The notes: generated by a model from the letters alone, not told the origin. 64,000 nt of DNA from Renibacterium sp. (GCA_017419405.1 JAFOLH010000013.1:1-64000), one strand, 5' to 3'; counted from the first letter of the stretch, positions 8,460 to 16,628 are shown. Numbers and translations are program-made.

Positions 8460-9365
8460 ATGAACTCACAAAACCAACCGAAGATGTCCAAGGCCGAGCG
8501 TACTGCTGCGGCCCGGGAAAAAGCCCGGGAGATCCGGGCGGCGGAACTGAAGCGGCAGAAGCGCAACGGCTGGTTGATCCGGGGCGGTGTGGTCGCGGCG
8601 GCAATCGCGGTGATCGCGGTGATCGCCCTGGTGGTGGTCACCACGATGCGCAACAACGCGCCGATCGCGGACAGCGGCCCGGTGCCGGCGAACGTCAATG
8701 CCTATGGCGGCATCGTCTTCGGGGCCAACAATGCGGTGATCCCGCCCAGCACCAATGACTCGACGGTGGACAAGAACACGCTGCCGGCGGCTCCCACCGC
8801 GAGCCCGACCGCGGTGATCGATCCGGAGCAGATCGGGATCAAAGCCACCCCGGTGGGCCAGCCGGTGCAGGTCGTCGTGTACCTGGACTTCATTTGCGAG
8901 TTCTGCCAGGCCTTCGAGCAGACCAATGCCAGCGTGCTGAAGCAGTTCCAAGATGCCGGGCAGATCACCCTCGAGTACCGGCCTGCCGGGCTGCTCGACG
9001 GGGCTTCGACCACGAACTACTCGTCACGCGCTTCGAACGTTGCGGCGTGCGTCGCGGACCAGGCGCCCGACAAGTATCTCGACTTCGTGGCTGCGCTATA
9101 CAAGAATCAGCCTGCTGAAGGCGGCACCGGGCTGAGCAACGACCAGCTCAAGCAGTACGCCAAAGATGCGGGCGCGAATGTGGACAGCTGCGTCGACAAC
9201 GCCACCTACCGGCCGATGATCCAATATGTGACCAGTCAGGCGCAGGCGCACGGCATCACCTCTACGCCGACGATCTTCGTCGACGGCCAGAGCTACCGTT
9301 CGCAGGCCCAGGGCTTCACCGACTTCCAGGCCTACGTCCAGGGCGTCATCGACGCGAAGAAGTAG
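8460..9365 (+). CDS. Membrane-anchored DsbA-like thiol-disulfide oxidoreductase (copy 2)
   Basis: A tandem paralogue of the preceding gene with the same length and design: N-terminal helix (about 41-61), linker and DsbA-like domain. The active-site motif is CEFC (Cys146, Cys149) rather than CPFC. Two extra cysteines occur in the domain (in AACVADQ and DSCVDNA) where copy 1 has alanines, so this copy may carry a structural disulfide or a different redox potential. The cis-Pro segment is GITSTPTIF. GGGGG lies just upstream of ATG 8460. Probably co-transcribed with copy 1. Confidence 0.85.
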   Translation: MNSQNQPKMSKAERTAAAREKAREIRAAELKRQKRNGWLIRGGVVAAAIAVIAVIALVVVTTMRNNAPIADSGPVPANVNAYGGIVFGANNAVIPPSTNDSTVDKNTLPAAPTASPTAVIDPEQIGIKATPVGQPVQVVVYLDFICEFCQAFEQTNASVLKQFQDAGQITLEYRPAGLLDGASTTNYSSRASNVAACVADQAPDKYLDFVAALYKNQPAEGGTGLSNDQLKQYAKDAGANVDSCVDNATYRPMIQYVTSQAQAHGITSTPTIFVDGQSYRSQAQGFTDFQAYVQGVIDAKK

Positions 9366-9395
9366 CATCACGGATCTCACCGGTTGCGTGCTCTG

Positions 9396-10208
9396 ATGCA
9401 GGGTCGCCAGTCTTCCGCAGAACATTCGCGGCTGACGGCGGCCCTGCGTTCTGCCGGCTGCGTTTTCGCCGAGGACGAGGCGACGATACTGCTCGGTGCA
9501 GCGGACGATCCGGGAACCCTGGCGCAGCTGCTCGCACAGCGGGTGGCCGGCCTGCCGTTGGAACACATCGTCGGTTGGGCAGAGTTCTGCGGGCTGCGGC
9601 TTGCCGTGGGTCCGGGTGTTTTCGTGCCGCGGAAACGCACCGAATTGATGGCCCGGGAGGCGCTACGGCTGGTCCAGCCCGGTGTTGTGGTCCTGGACCT
9701 GTGCTGCGGCTCCGGAGCCCTGGGCGCCGCGGTTCTGGCCGCAGCGCCCGACGTCGAGCTCTACGCTGCGGATCTCGATCCGCAAGCGGTGGCTTATGCA
9801 CGACGGAACCTCCCCGGCAGTGCGGGGGTGTTCACCGGCGACTTGTTCGCACCGCTGCCGGCCCGGCTGCGCGGGCAGATCGGGGTGCTGATGGCGAATG
9901 CCCCTTATGTGCCCAGTGATGAGATTCCGCTGTTGCCGGCCGAGGCGCGGCTGCATGAGGCGACGGCGGCACTCGACGGCGGCCCGGACGGTTTGGCGGT
10001 GCAGCGCCGGGTGGCCGAAGCGGCGCCCGAGTGGTTGGCACCCGGCGGAGTGCTGCTGATCGAAACCAGCGCCCGGCAGCTGCCGCTGACGATCGGGATT
10101 CTCGAAAACTGCGGCTTCGCGGCCTGGGTCTCGCAGGCTGCGGAGACCGGTGCCACGGTCGTGCTCGGCCGCTTGGCCGATTCTGCTACTTCCAACGGCC
10201 TGGGCTAA
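9396..10208 (+). CDS. PrmC/HemK-related protein-glutamine N5-methyltransferase-like
   Basis: A Rossmann-fold SAM methyltransferase of about 270 residues related to release-factor methyltransferase PrmC. Motif I is VLDLCCGSGALG, followed by YAADLDPQAV. The catalytic NPPY motif of PrmC is replaced by NAPY (MANAPYVPS). This fits the PrmC-related subfamily annotated as putative N5-glutamine methyltransferase rather than classical PrmC. The N-terminal helical region (about 1-85) includes the GLPLEHIVGWAEF segment common to the family. ATG 9396 is chosen; TTG 9384 is possible and neither has a clear ribosome-binding site. The true substrate is unknown. Confidence 0.75.
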   Translation: MQGRQSSAEHSRLTAALRSAGCVFAEDEATILLGAADDPGTLAQLLAQRVAGLPLEHIVGWAEFCGLRLAVGPGVFVPRKRTELMAREALRLVQPGVVVLDLCCGSGALGAAVLAAAPDVELYAADLDPQAVAYARRNLPGSAGVFTGDLFAPLPARLRGQIGVLMANAPYVPSDEIPLLPAEARLHEATAALDGGPDGLAVQRRVAEAAPEWLAPGGVLLIETSARQLPLTIGILENCGFAAWVSQAAETGATVVLGRLADSATSNGLG

Positions 10209-10243
10209 GCTTGTTCCGGCGGTTTGGCTAGGCGCCGCTGCCC

Positions 10244-10320
10244 GCCTCCTTAGCTCAGTTGGCCAGAGCACCTGTCTTGTAAACAGGGGGTCGCCGGTTC
10301 GAATCCGGCAGGGGGCTCCA
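10244..10320 (+). tRNA. tRNA-Thr (anticodon UGU)
   Basis: A full cloverleaf can be folded: acceptor stem GCCTCCT with AGGGGGC, D-loop AGCTCAGTTGG, anticodon stem CCTGT/ACAGG with TGT at 10278-10280, and T-arm CCGGTTCGAATCCGG. The CCA end is encoded. Its last 18 bases form the left copy of a direct repeat found again at 12801, making this tRNA an integration site. Confidence 0.95.
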
Positions 10321-10322
10321 CT
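10303..10322 (+). repeat. Left att-like direct repeat (tRNA-Thr 3' end)
   Basis: The 20 bases ATCCGGCAGGGGGCTCCACT, covering the T-arm/acceptor 3' end of tRNA-Thr plus two bases, recur exactly at 12801-12820 in the same orientation. Identity stops sharply at both ends. This is what integration by a tyrosine recombinase at a tRNA 3' end leaves behind. Confidence 0.8.
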
Positions 10323-10323
10323 G

Positions 10324-10371
10324 AAAACCCCGTGGTTTCGGGCCGAAACGGCCTAAATCCACGGGGTTTTT
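10324..10371 (+). terminator. Terminator after tRNA-Thr
   Basis: A 12-bp stem AAAACCCCGTGG (10324-10335) pairs with CCACGGGGTTTT (10359-10370), followed by a T. The A-run/T-run flanks make it suitable for both directions. It lies inside the island, so it was probably brought in with it. Confidence 0.75.
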
Positions 10372-10805
10372 GCGTTCCCATTCGCGTTCGAGCATGGCCT
10401 AGATTCCACTGGGTTCTCCTGCTTACGACATCAAATATGCCCCCAAAACGCCCCCATTTCTGGGCCACTTGCATCACCTAGGAGTACCTATGAATCGTCC
10501 ATCGACACGCGCTCCACTCGCCATTGTCGCTTTGGCATCCTGCCCCGCTCAAGGGAATATCAACTTCTGCCTGACATGAAAACGGGCGTCCCTTCGACGA
10601 GATCCACAAGCAGAACCGCAGCAATCCATGACGTTTTAGCTAGGGAAGGTAATTCAAGTCTAAATCAGTTCAGCTCGGATGAAGGGTGGCCGGTGACTGA
10701 TGGCTTCCGGGCGGATCGGTCGCATGCCGTGCTCATGTCCGGGCCAGCCGTCTAAGCTCGCAACGTTGTTTCTTTCGGACGCTGTGTTGCCAGTGGCATC
10801 GATGG
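10372..10805. other. Non-coding left part of the tRNA-Thr island
   Basis: No convincing gene is seen over these 434 bases. Around 10438-10462 there are two closely spaced CCCCC-A runs (GCCCCCAAAACGCCCCCATTT), conceivably an old recombinase arm site or the tail of a lost integrase, but nothing supports either firmly. The remainder has lower G+C and stops in all frames. Confidence 0.4.
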
Positions 10806-12032
10806 CTAAGTTAACTTCAGTGTCACCCCGAGGATCGCTTCAGCGTTACCGATCCGAGAGTATGTTGATTTATTGTCGACCAGCCCCATGAGGATGCCGA
10901 GTGCTCTGTTTCCAGCGAACCACGGCCCACCGCTATCTCCGCCATAGGTAATCTGTCGATCCGTTTGAACCAACCGGCACATGTTTCCTGCACAGATGGA
11001 GGTGTTTTGCACAACCGCGCACGTCCAATTCTGCCGGGTTTTTCCGTAGTTGCAGACTGTGTTTCCAGCAGCAGCGATGGCTTGCCCGGTAATCGCCATC
11101 AATGATGTTCCTTCGTAGTTGACCGCAATGGATCCCGAAATCGAGTCGTTGGTAGTCTGGAACTGGAAGTCACCGTAGCCGCCTTGGTGCCCTGAATTGA
11201 ATTGAGTAGGTCCACTCTTCTCGACATACCCTCCTTCTTTGGGACAGTGATCAGCGGTAAGAACCCCTCGCAGCCCACCCTTCGTAGCGGCAAAAGCGGT
11301 GGTGCACCCGGTAATCCCCACGCCGCCGCGAGCGACCTGAGGCGTCGATCCGGCGCTGCTGTTAACTTTGCTGATCACTGGGATTCCGAACGAGTTCTTG
11401 GCGATAGATGGCGCCGGTGCCGAACGGGCGAACGGTATATCTGCCGTCTTGTAATCCGTCCGGATCGACTTCAGATCTAGGTCATACCAGGTATTGGCAT
11501 CGAGAACGCCGGGGCTCCTCAAGACCTGCTGATGAGCCGCTTCAACCGCGCTCTGAATTTGTGACGCACTTGCAAGTGCCCCGGTGCGAACTTCCACCTG
11601 AAACGGCAGATCTCTGAGCACGTTCAACGAATCTGTTGACGGCAGGCCAGCGAACTCAATCCAGCCTTTTGACGTGGCGCTCTTCTGCCATTTCGAACTC
11701 GCGTATTTTTGGTCTCTCGATTCGATCTGGGCGACGGCGTTACTGAACTGCATCTGACCATCGAATTGGTCACTAACTTGTTCTAGACTCAGGCCAAGAG
11801 ACTTGGAGACAGCTTGCTGTTCTTGCACCGGGAGTTTTTGAATTGTGGATCGGGCCTCCGGTCCACCTCCGATCAACGGATTAGCTGCCTGGGCGGGTTG
11901 GGCGAGAATTAGCAATCCCAACACCAGAGATGCTGTCGATAGGGTTGCCGCTGCAGCCCGTCGTCTACGGATGCTTTGTCGCCTTTTTAGTGTAGTGTGA
12001 GCGATTTCCCCCATTTTGGATCTGCCTTTCAC
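10806..12032 (-). CDS. Secreted chymotrypsin-fold serine protease (S1, streptogrisin/alpha-lytic-like)
   Basis: The 408-residue preproprotein has an Arg-rich N-terminus and signal peptide ending near AQPAQA (about 48), a pro-region (about 50-230) and a protease domain. The triad is visible as TADHC (His262), YGDFQF (Asp288) and GGDSGGPW (Ser367). Cysteines at 243 and 263 can form the usual disulfide near the catalytic His, with further pairs around 327/338 and 347/352. It is probably exported and self-processed. GTG 12032 has GGAG seven bases upstream; ATG 12014 is the alternative. Lower G+C and position inside the island suggest horizontal acquisition. The target protein is unknown. Confidence 0.88.
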   Translation of the reverse strand: MKGRSKMGEIAHTTLKRRQSIRRRRAAAATLSTASLVLGLLILAQPAQAANPLIGGGPEARSTIQKLPVQEQQAVSKSLGLSLEQVSDQFDGQMQFSNAVAQIESRDQKYASSKWQKSATSKGWIEFAGLPSTDSLNVLRDLPFQVEVRTGALASASQIQSAVEAAHQQVLRSPGVLDANTWYDLDLKSIRTDYKTADIPFARSAPAPSIAKNSFGIPVISKVNSSAGSTPQVARGGVGITGCTTAFAATKGGLRGVLTADHCPKEGGYVEKSGPTQFNSGHQGGYGDFQFQTTNDSISGSIAVNYEGTSLMAITGQAIAAAGNTVCNYGKTRQNWTCAVVQNTSICAGNMCRLVQTDRQITYGGDSGGPWFAGNRALGILMGLVDNKSTYSRIGNAEAILGVTLKLT

Positions 12033-12079
12033 TGATTTTCTCCATTGAAACCTCAGGGAAGGTTCTACCTGATCTGCGC

Positions 12080-12505
12080 CTAGGCGACTGCGTTGACCTC
12101 AAAGATCAGATCCGCTGTACAGCCCTGCAACCCGGTTTTATACTTGTCGGCTTTCACGAAACCACCTGAAAATGAAACCGAATCGCCGAAACGCAATGAT
12201 CCACCGTCTTTCAAGCTGACGGAACTTTCATTGACCTGGGTTCCGGCTGGGAAAACAAGAAGCACAGTCTGAGCGTTGACGCTATCATCGGCCACCACAC
12301 AACCATCTTTGGCTACGAGGGTGCCTTCAAGACGCGCCTGCATTACCACCGACGATCCGGTTTGTTCCGGCGCGGTGATGACTCGAGGCGATTCGCCGGA
12401 AGGACTAATCCGATTGGCTGAGGTGTTTCCACAAGCAGATACACCAAGGATCAGAACGGACGCGATAGCTAATTGCGCTAGTGTGAATCTCCTCTTCACG
12501 ATCAA
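12080..12505 (-). CDS. Small lipoprotein of unknown function
   Basis: The 141-residue protein has a lipoprotein signal: basic KRR, a hydrophobic stretch and lipobox GVSAC with the lipidated Cys at position 25. The mature part is short and probably beta-rich (GTLVAKDGCVVADD, SGGFVKADKY) with two further cysteines. TTG 12505 is taken as start because GGAGG lies six bases upstream. It precedes the protease by 47 bases on the same strand and is probably co-transcribed with it. I do not recognise its family. Confidence 0.65.
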   Translation of the reverse strand: MIVKRRFTLAQLAIASVLILGVSACGNTSANRISPSGESPRVITAPEQTGSSVVMQARLEGTLVAKDGCVVADDSVNAQTVLLVFPAGTQVNESSVSLKDGGSLRFGDSVSFSGGFVKADKYKTGLQGCTADLIFEVNAVA

Positions 12506-12800
12506 TCATTCCCTCCCCGAGGATTGCACCAACGGTAAGTTATACACACTGCCCTGTCAACGGAATTGCTTGTGACATCCCCCGGAACTCAAACACAGGT
12601 ATCGGCGAGCTGCCCACGGAGGCTTTGGCGAAGGCAGTGTGTCCCAGGACCTGTGTCGGCAAAGAAAATGAGCGCACCGGTCGCAATCGAGGGCGCGAAT
12701 GCTTCAGTCAAGAATCTTGCAATTCTGGTCAGGGACTCAGTTCAGTGGCCAGGGTAGAAGGCGGGTGGCTCAAGCGGGAACGGAAGTCCTGCATAGCCGT

Positions 12801-12820
12801 ATCCGGCAGGGGGCTCCACT
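12801..12820 (+). repeat. Right att-like direct repeat
   Basis: Exact 20-base copy of 10303-10322. Only the T-arm/acceptor 3' portion of the tRNA is repeated, with no full tRNA here, so this marks the distal junction of the island. Confidence 0.8.
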
Positions 12821-13145
12821 ACTTGGTATCGCCCGGTTCTTGCTCCGGAAGCTCGAAAGTGCGCTCCGGTTCGGTTGCGGGCGCGGCGCCGGTGGCCTGT
12901 TTGACCAGGAACTCGACATTGGACATATGCGTGTAGACGCCCACCACGAGGGTGAGCAATCCCAGCACCAGGAGGATCACTCCGGCGACCACGGCGACGG
13001 TTCCCGAGCCGCTCGGGGTGGGGCCGAAGCTGGTGAGTGCGAACAGATCCTGCAGGTTCGCCACCAGCCCGGAAACCGCAATGACACCGCCCAGCACGAG
13101 AGCGACGATTCCGACAGAAGTGACGATTGCTGAGGTTTGGCGCAT
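12819..13145 (-). CDS. Small two-helix membrane protein
   Basis: A 108-residue protein with two hydrophobic helices (about 6-28 and 48-70) joined by a short Gly/Ser-rich loop and followed by a charged, Pro/Glu-rich cytoplasmic tail. The family is not recognised. Its stop codon touches the right island repeat, showing that the island lies immediately downstream of it. ATG start. Confidence 0.65.
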   Translation of the reverse strand: MRQTSAIVTSVGIVALVLGGVIAVSGLVANLQDLFALTSFGPTPSGSGTVAVVAGVILLVLGLLTLVVGVYTHMSNVEFLVKQATGAAPATEPERTFELPEQEPGDTK

Positions 13146-13160
13146 GCCTACTATTCTAGG

Positions 13161-13220
13161 CGCCGGCGATTTTGGCCCACGCCGCTGAATTTTCCGCGGC
13201 GTGGGCCAAAATCGGCGGCG
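13161..13220. repeat. 25-bp near-perfect intergenic palindrome
   Basis: Arms 13161-13185 and 13196-13220 are inverted copies with one mismatch and a 10-base A/T-rich loop. It lies between two leftward small membrane-protein genes and could end transcription of the upstream one, but no T-run follows. A repetitive extragenic palindrome is the other possibility. Confidence 0.7.
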
Positions 13221-13235
13221 TGCGGGAAGGGGGCT

Positions 13236-13391
13236 TCAGTTGTTCGTGCTGCGTTTCAACCAGCCGAAGACCGCGGTGGCGAGAAACAGGATAACCCCGA
13301 CGACGGCGAGCCAGAACAGCCCCTTGATCACGAAGCCCAACACCACGAGTACGATCCAGACGATCAGGGCGATGAGAATGATTCCAAGCAT
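13236..13391 (-). CDS. 51-residue hydrophobic membrane protein
   Basis: A short reading frame from ATG 13391 to TGA 13236 encodes 51 residues starting MLGIILIALIVWIVLVVLGF and ending KRSTNN. It is almost entirely hydrophobic with one or two membrane helices and a single Lys in the middle (VIKGLFWL). Small hydrophobic proteins of this pattern are common in Actinobacteria, with no known function. Being under 60 residues it is easily missed. Confidence 0.65.
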   Translation of the reverse strand: MLGIILIALIVWIVLVVLGFVIKGLFWLAVVGVILFLATAVFGWLKRSTNN

Positions 13392-13468
13392 GCGTTCAGC
13401 CTATACCGTGAGCGCCCGTCGAGGGCGACGGGGTGGCGTGCGAACCGAAGCCGAAAGGCAAGTGACCG

Positions 13469-14872
13469 CTACAGCGGGCTGATCTCGGCCAACGGCCGGC
13501 CACTGGTTCGCGGACCCAGGAAGCCGATCGCGGCGCAGGCGATCAGCAGCGCCACGGCCACCAGCGAGAATGCCGCGACCGGACCCCAGGCGTGCAGTAC
13601 CGGGAGCAGGATGAAAGGCAATGCGGCGCTGCTCAACCTGGACACCGAATAGCTCCAACCGATCGCAGTAGCCCGCGACTCAGTGGGGAAAATCTCGGCT
13701 TGATAGATGTGGTAAACGTTCGAGAAGACGTTGTTGGTCAGCGCCAGCAGGAATCCGAAAGCAATGATCAAAGTGGCATCGGTGCTGATCGCGAACGCCA
13801 TGCCGAAGACTGCCATCATGATCACCGAACCGATCAGCAAGGTCTTGCGTTCGATCAGCTGGATGAGCGGCGTCGAAATCAGGGACCCGGTCGGGTAACC
13901 GAGGAAAGAGAGCGAAATGAAGAGCAACGAGTTGGTGACAGTTTGCCCCCGGCTCAGCAGCACCAACATGGCCAGCGTCCCGAAACCGAAATAGCCGAAG
14001 GTCTGGAAGAGGTGGAAAACCACCAGCATCACCATGCGTTTGCGATACAGCGGGCGGCTCAGGGACTTCCACCGTGCGCGCCAGAATCGACGCCGTTGGG
14101 CCTGGCAGGGCGCCGATTCCAGCGCCAGCACCGGCAGCAGTTTGACCTCGGAGCCGTCCGCGAAAACCTGCAACGCGGCTTTGGCCTCTTCGGCCCGGCC
14201 CTGGGCGGCGAGCCAACGCGGCGATTCGACCAGATTGTGCCGCAGCAACAAGACCAGCAATCCGCCGATCCCGCCCAGCGCCAGCAGCCAGCGCCAACCG
14301 GTGCCGCCCAGGAATTCCGCACCGTTCAGCAGGATCGCCAAGAACCCCACCAAGGGGACCGCGAGGAAGGAAATCGTATAGGTCCAACTGGCCAGCCAAC
14401 CGCGGTGCTCCTTGGGCAGAATCTCCTGCAAGTAGGAATCGGCTACCGGATAGAGCGCGCCGAGCCCGACGCCGGCCAGGCCCCGGATGATGATCAGGAA
14501 CCAAAAAGTCGGCGAAAAGGCCGCGACGACCGACCACAGCGAGAACCAGACGAGGTTCAACAGGAAAGCGCGCCGTCGGCCGATCTTGTCCGCGAGGCCG
14601 CCCAAAAACACCGAACCGAGGAACATGCCGAAAAACGTCACCGCGGCGAGGATGCTCAACGCCGGTCCTTCGCTGAGCTCGAAATTGCTGGTGAGCGCCA
14701 CGCCGATCGATCCGGAGAGGAAAATCCCGTAAAGGTCGAAGAACAGCCCCAGTCCCAAGGTGATGATGATCTTCCAATGGGTCCGCCCCACCGGCATCTG
14801 TTCGAGCTGGTCTTCGATGCTGCTCCCGGAAACTGCCGGCCCATTGGCGTTGTTCGACGTTGAAACTGCCAT
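13469..14872 (-). CDS. MFS transporter (sugar-porter / metabolite:H+ type)
   Basis: A 12-helix major facilitator of 467 residues. The conserved loop 2-3 motif is GGLADKIGRRRAF and the helix-4 region is RGLAGVGLGALYPVADSYLQEILP. The long central loop (about 215-275) and the second-half ESRATAIGW segment resemble the SV2/NiaP-like and metabolite:H+ symporter groups, which import aromatic acids, nicotinate or organic acids. GGAG precedes ATG 14872 by six bases. It is divergent from the ABC exporter pair and may share a control region with it. The substrate is not predictable. Confidence 0.82.
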   Translation of the reverse strand: MAVSTSNNANGPAVSGSSIEDQLEQMPVGRTHWKIIITLGLGLFFDLYGIFLSGSIGVALTSNFELSEGPALSILAAVTFFGMFLGSVFLGGLADKIGRRRAFLLNLVWFSLWSVVAAFSPTFWFLIIIRGLAGVGLGALYPVADSYLQEILPKEHRGWLASWTYTISFLAVPLVGFLAILLNGAEFLGGTGWRWLLALGGIGGLLVLLLRHNLVESPRWLAAQGRAEEAKAALQVFADGSEVKLLPVLALESAPCQAQRRRFWRARWKSLSRPLYRKRMVMLVVFHLFQTFGYFGFGTLAMLVLLSRGQTVTNSLLFISLSFLGYPTGSLISTPLIQLIERKTLLIGSVIMMAVFGMAFAISTDATLIIAFGFLLALTNNVFSNVYHIYQAEIFPTESRATAIGWSYSVSRLSSAALPFILLPVLHAWGPVAAFSLVAVALLIACAAIGFLGPRTSGRPLAEISPL

Positions 14873-14982
14873 ATGTCACTCCGTTCAGACAATCAGTCGC
14901 AGTTCGTAGCGGGACGGTATCTGCGGGGCACGACATCCAGACTGCCATTGGGTGGCGGAAAAATCGGTTCCGAAGAAAAAAT

Positions 14983-15000
14983 ATACCTGCCGACCGGTAT
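14983..15000. promoter_or_regulatory. Putative TetR-type operator between divergent transporters
   Basis: ATACC and GGTAT flank an 8-base centre (ATACCTGCCGACCGGTAT), an imperfect palindrome of the length and style bound by TetR-family repressors of transport genes. It sits in the 205-base gap between the leftward MFS gene and the rightward ABC genes. No TetR gene is adjacent, so the regulator is unknown. Confidence 0.4.
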
Positions 15001-15077
15001 GCCGCTTGTCCTATTATCGGCATAGATTGTCGCACTCGCGGCTTTCGGCCATTCTCGAATTCTTTTAGAGTTGAGGT

Positions 15078-16628
15078 GTGCCCCCTAAAACTTCCAAGGC
15101 TAGACCTGTGCCCCACGACGGGGCGGTCGCCGTTCCGATCGAACGTCCGAGCTCGGCGAAAGCCTTGCGCAGCTTCTTGCGGCCGCGTGGCAAAGGCGTG
15201 CTCGTGGCGGCCTTGCTCTTCACCGGCCACCAGATCGGCGAGGCCATGGTCCCGATCTCGATCGGCTTGGTGATCGATCTGGCGGTCCGGCGCAGCAGTG
15301 TCGGCGACCTGGTGCTCTGGCTCGGCGTCCTGGCACTGGTCTTCGTGGGCCTGTCCTTCTGCTTCCGTAGCGGGGCGAGGGTCAGCATCGTCAATGAACA
15401 AGGGATTGCGCACGACCTGCGGATGCGGCTATTGAATCGGGAACTGCAAGGCAGAGGATCCGGACGCACGGCGGGGCAAATGCTCAGCATCGCGAGTTCG
15501 GATGCCCAACGGGTCGGTGATTTCGCCGGTGTGGTCTCCTTCGGGGTCGCCGCGGTGGCGGTCATCGGCTTTGCGAGCTGGCAGCTTTTGACCGTTTCCT
15601 GGCTTTTGGCACTGGTCATCCTGCTCGGTGCGCCGTTGTTGCTTCTGCTGGTCGGGCTTCTGGCCAAGGCGTTCGAGCGGCACAGCAGCTCGGAGCAGGA
15701 AGCCGCGGCGCGGACCGCGTCGATGGCGACGGACTACTTGAAAGGGCTGCGGACGCTCAAAGCCCTCGGTGCCACCGAAGCCGCGGGTTCCCGGTACCGG
15801 GAACAAAGCCAAACCGCCAGGCTGCATTCGACCCGGGCGGCGGGGAGCCTGGCTGCGCTCAGCGGCTTGACGGTCTTCATCAACGGGCTCTATCTGCTGG
15901 TGATCGCTTTGATCGGCGGGCAGCTCGCGTTGTCCGGCGCGATGAGCATCGGGGCCTTGATCACCGCGCTCGGCTTGGCCCAGTTGCTGCTGGGGCCGCT
16001 GCAGACTTTGGCCCGCACCAGCAGCATGACCGCGCAGGCCAGGGCCTCGGCGCTGCGCATCTCGGATGCCTTGCTGGACGGCGGAATCGCCGACGCTGCG
16101 CCGGATCCTGCCGGCACTGCGCCGGAGCCGGGGTTCCCCCGGCCGGAGCCGGGGTTGCTGACCGCCGTGCTCTGCCCGGATCCGCGCAGGGCGGCAGCCT
16201 TCGTCGCTGATTTCGGCGCGCGCAGTGGCCCGGGGACCCTTGTGGACCAACACCATACGGTGCTTTTCAACGGCAGCTTGGCCGAGAACGTCGCGCTGGC
16301 TGCGGCCGGAAGCCGGCAGCTGGCCGAGGCCGTCGAAACCGCCTGCCTGGGCGATCTGCTCGAGGCGCTCCCGGAAGGCCTGGAATCCGGAATCGGCGAC
16401 GACGGCGAATGGCTCTCCGGAGGCCAGCGGCAACGGGTCGGCTTGGCCCGTGCGCTCGCCGCCGATCCCCGGGTATTGGTGCTGCAGGATCCGACGTCGG
16501 CGGTGGACTCGGTGACCGAAGGGGACATCGCCCGCCGGCTCCGTGCGATGCGCGCCGGGAAGACTACGGTCCTGATCACCGAAAGCCCGGCCTTGGTCAA
16601 CGTCTGCGATCGGGTGGTGCAGCTGTGA
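15078..16628 (+). CDS. ABC exporter half with degenerate ATPase domain
   Basis: A fused membrane-ATPase half-transporter of 516 residues: six-helix exporter domain (about 40-330) and a shortened nucleotide-binding domain (about 360-516). The Walker A loop is absent; where it should be, the sequence reads LLTAVLCPDPRRAAAF. The catalytic Glu after Walker B is Pro (LQDPTSAVD) and the switch His is lost (LITESPAL). The signature LSGGQRQR (446-453) is intact. It overlaps the next gene by four bases (GTGA). This is the non-catalytic partner of a heterodimer. Starts at GTG 15078. The exported compound is unknown. Confidence 0.85.
   Translation: MPPKTSKARPVPHDGAVAVPIERPSSAKALRSFLRPRGKGVLVAALLFTGHQIGEAMVPISIGLVIDLAVRRSSVGDLVLWLGVLALVFVGLSFCFRSGARVSIVNEQGIAHDLRMRLLNRELQGRGSGRTAGQMLSIASSDAQRVGDFAGVVSFGVAAVAVIGFASWQLLTVSWLLALVILLGAPLLLLLVGLLAKAFERHSSSEQEAAARTASMATDYLKGLRTLKALGATEAAGSRYREQSQTARLHSTRAAGSLAALSGLTVFINGLYLLVIALIGGQLALSGAMSIGALITALGLAQLLLGPLQTLARTSSMTAQARASALRISDALLDGGIADAAPDPAGTAPEPGFPRPEPGLLTAVLCPDPRRAAAFVADFGARSGPGTLVDQHHTVLFNGSLAENVALAAAGSRQLAEAVETACLGDLLEALPEGLESGIGDDGEWLSGGQRQRVGLARALAADPRVLVLQDPTSAVDSVTEGDIARRLRAMRAGKTTVLITESPALVNVCDRVVQL

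Larger units (their letters stand above)
10303..12820. mobile_element. Small tRNA-Thr genomic island (about 2.5 kb), probably a decayed integrative element
   Basis: The segment is flanked by the 20-bp direct repeat and has visibly lower G+C than its surroundings: three 60-base lines counted by eye gave 58, 55 and 42 percent. It carries a secreted serine protease and a lipoprotein, both leftward. No integrase, excisionase or phage gene is recognisable, so the element is either a remnant or is mobilised in trans. The stop codon of the membrane-protein gene at 12819 overlaps the right repeat, so the ancestral arrangement was probably tRNA directly abutting that gene. Confidence 0.65.

Noticed and set aside
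10250-10477. Leftward 75-residue frame ending PPAGFEPATPCLQDRCSG
   Set aside because: It reads through the antisense strand of the tRNA-Thr and the following terminator; this peptide is a well-known artefact of tRNA genes.
12566-12800. Short rightward frames in the right part of the island considered as integrase remnants
   Set aside because: No recombinase motif (Arg, His-x-x-Arg, Tyr) is visible in any frame; the region is described only as part of the island.
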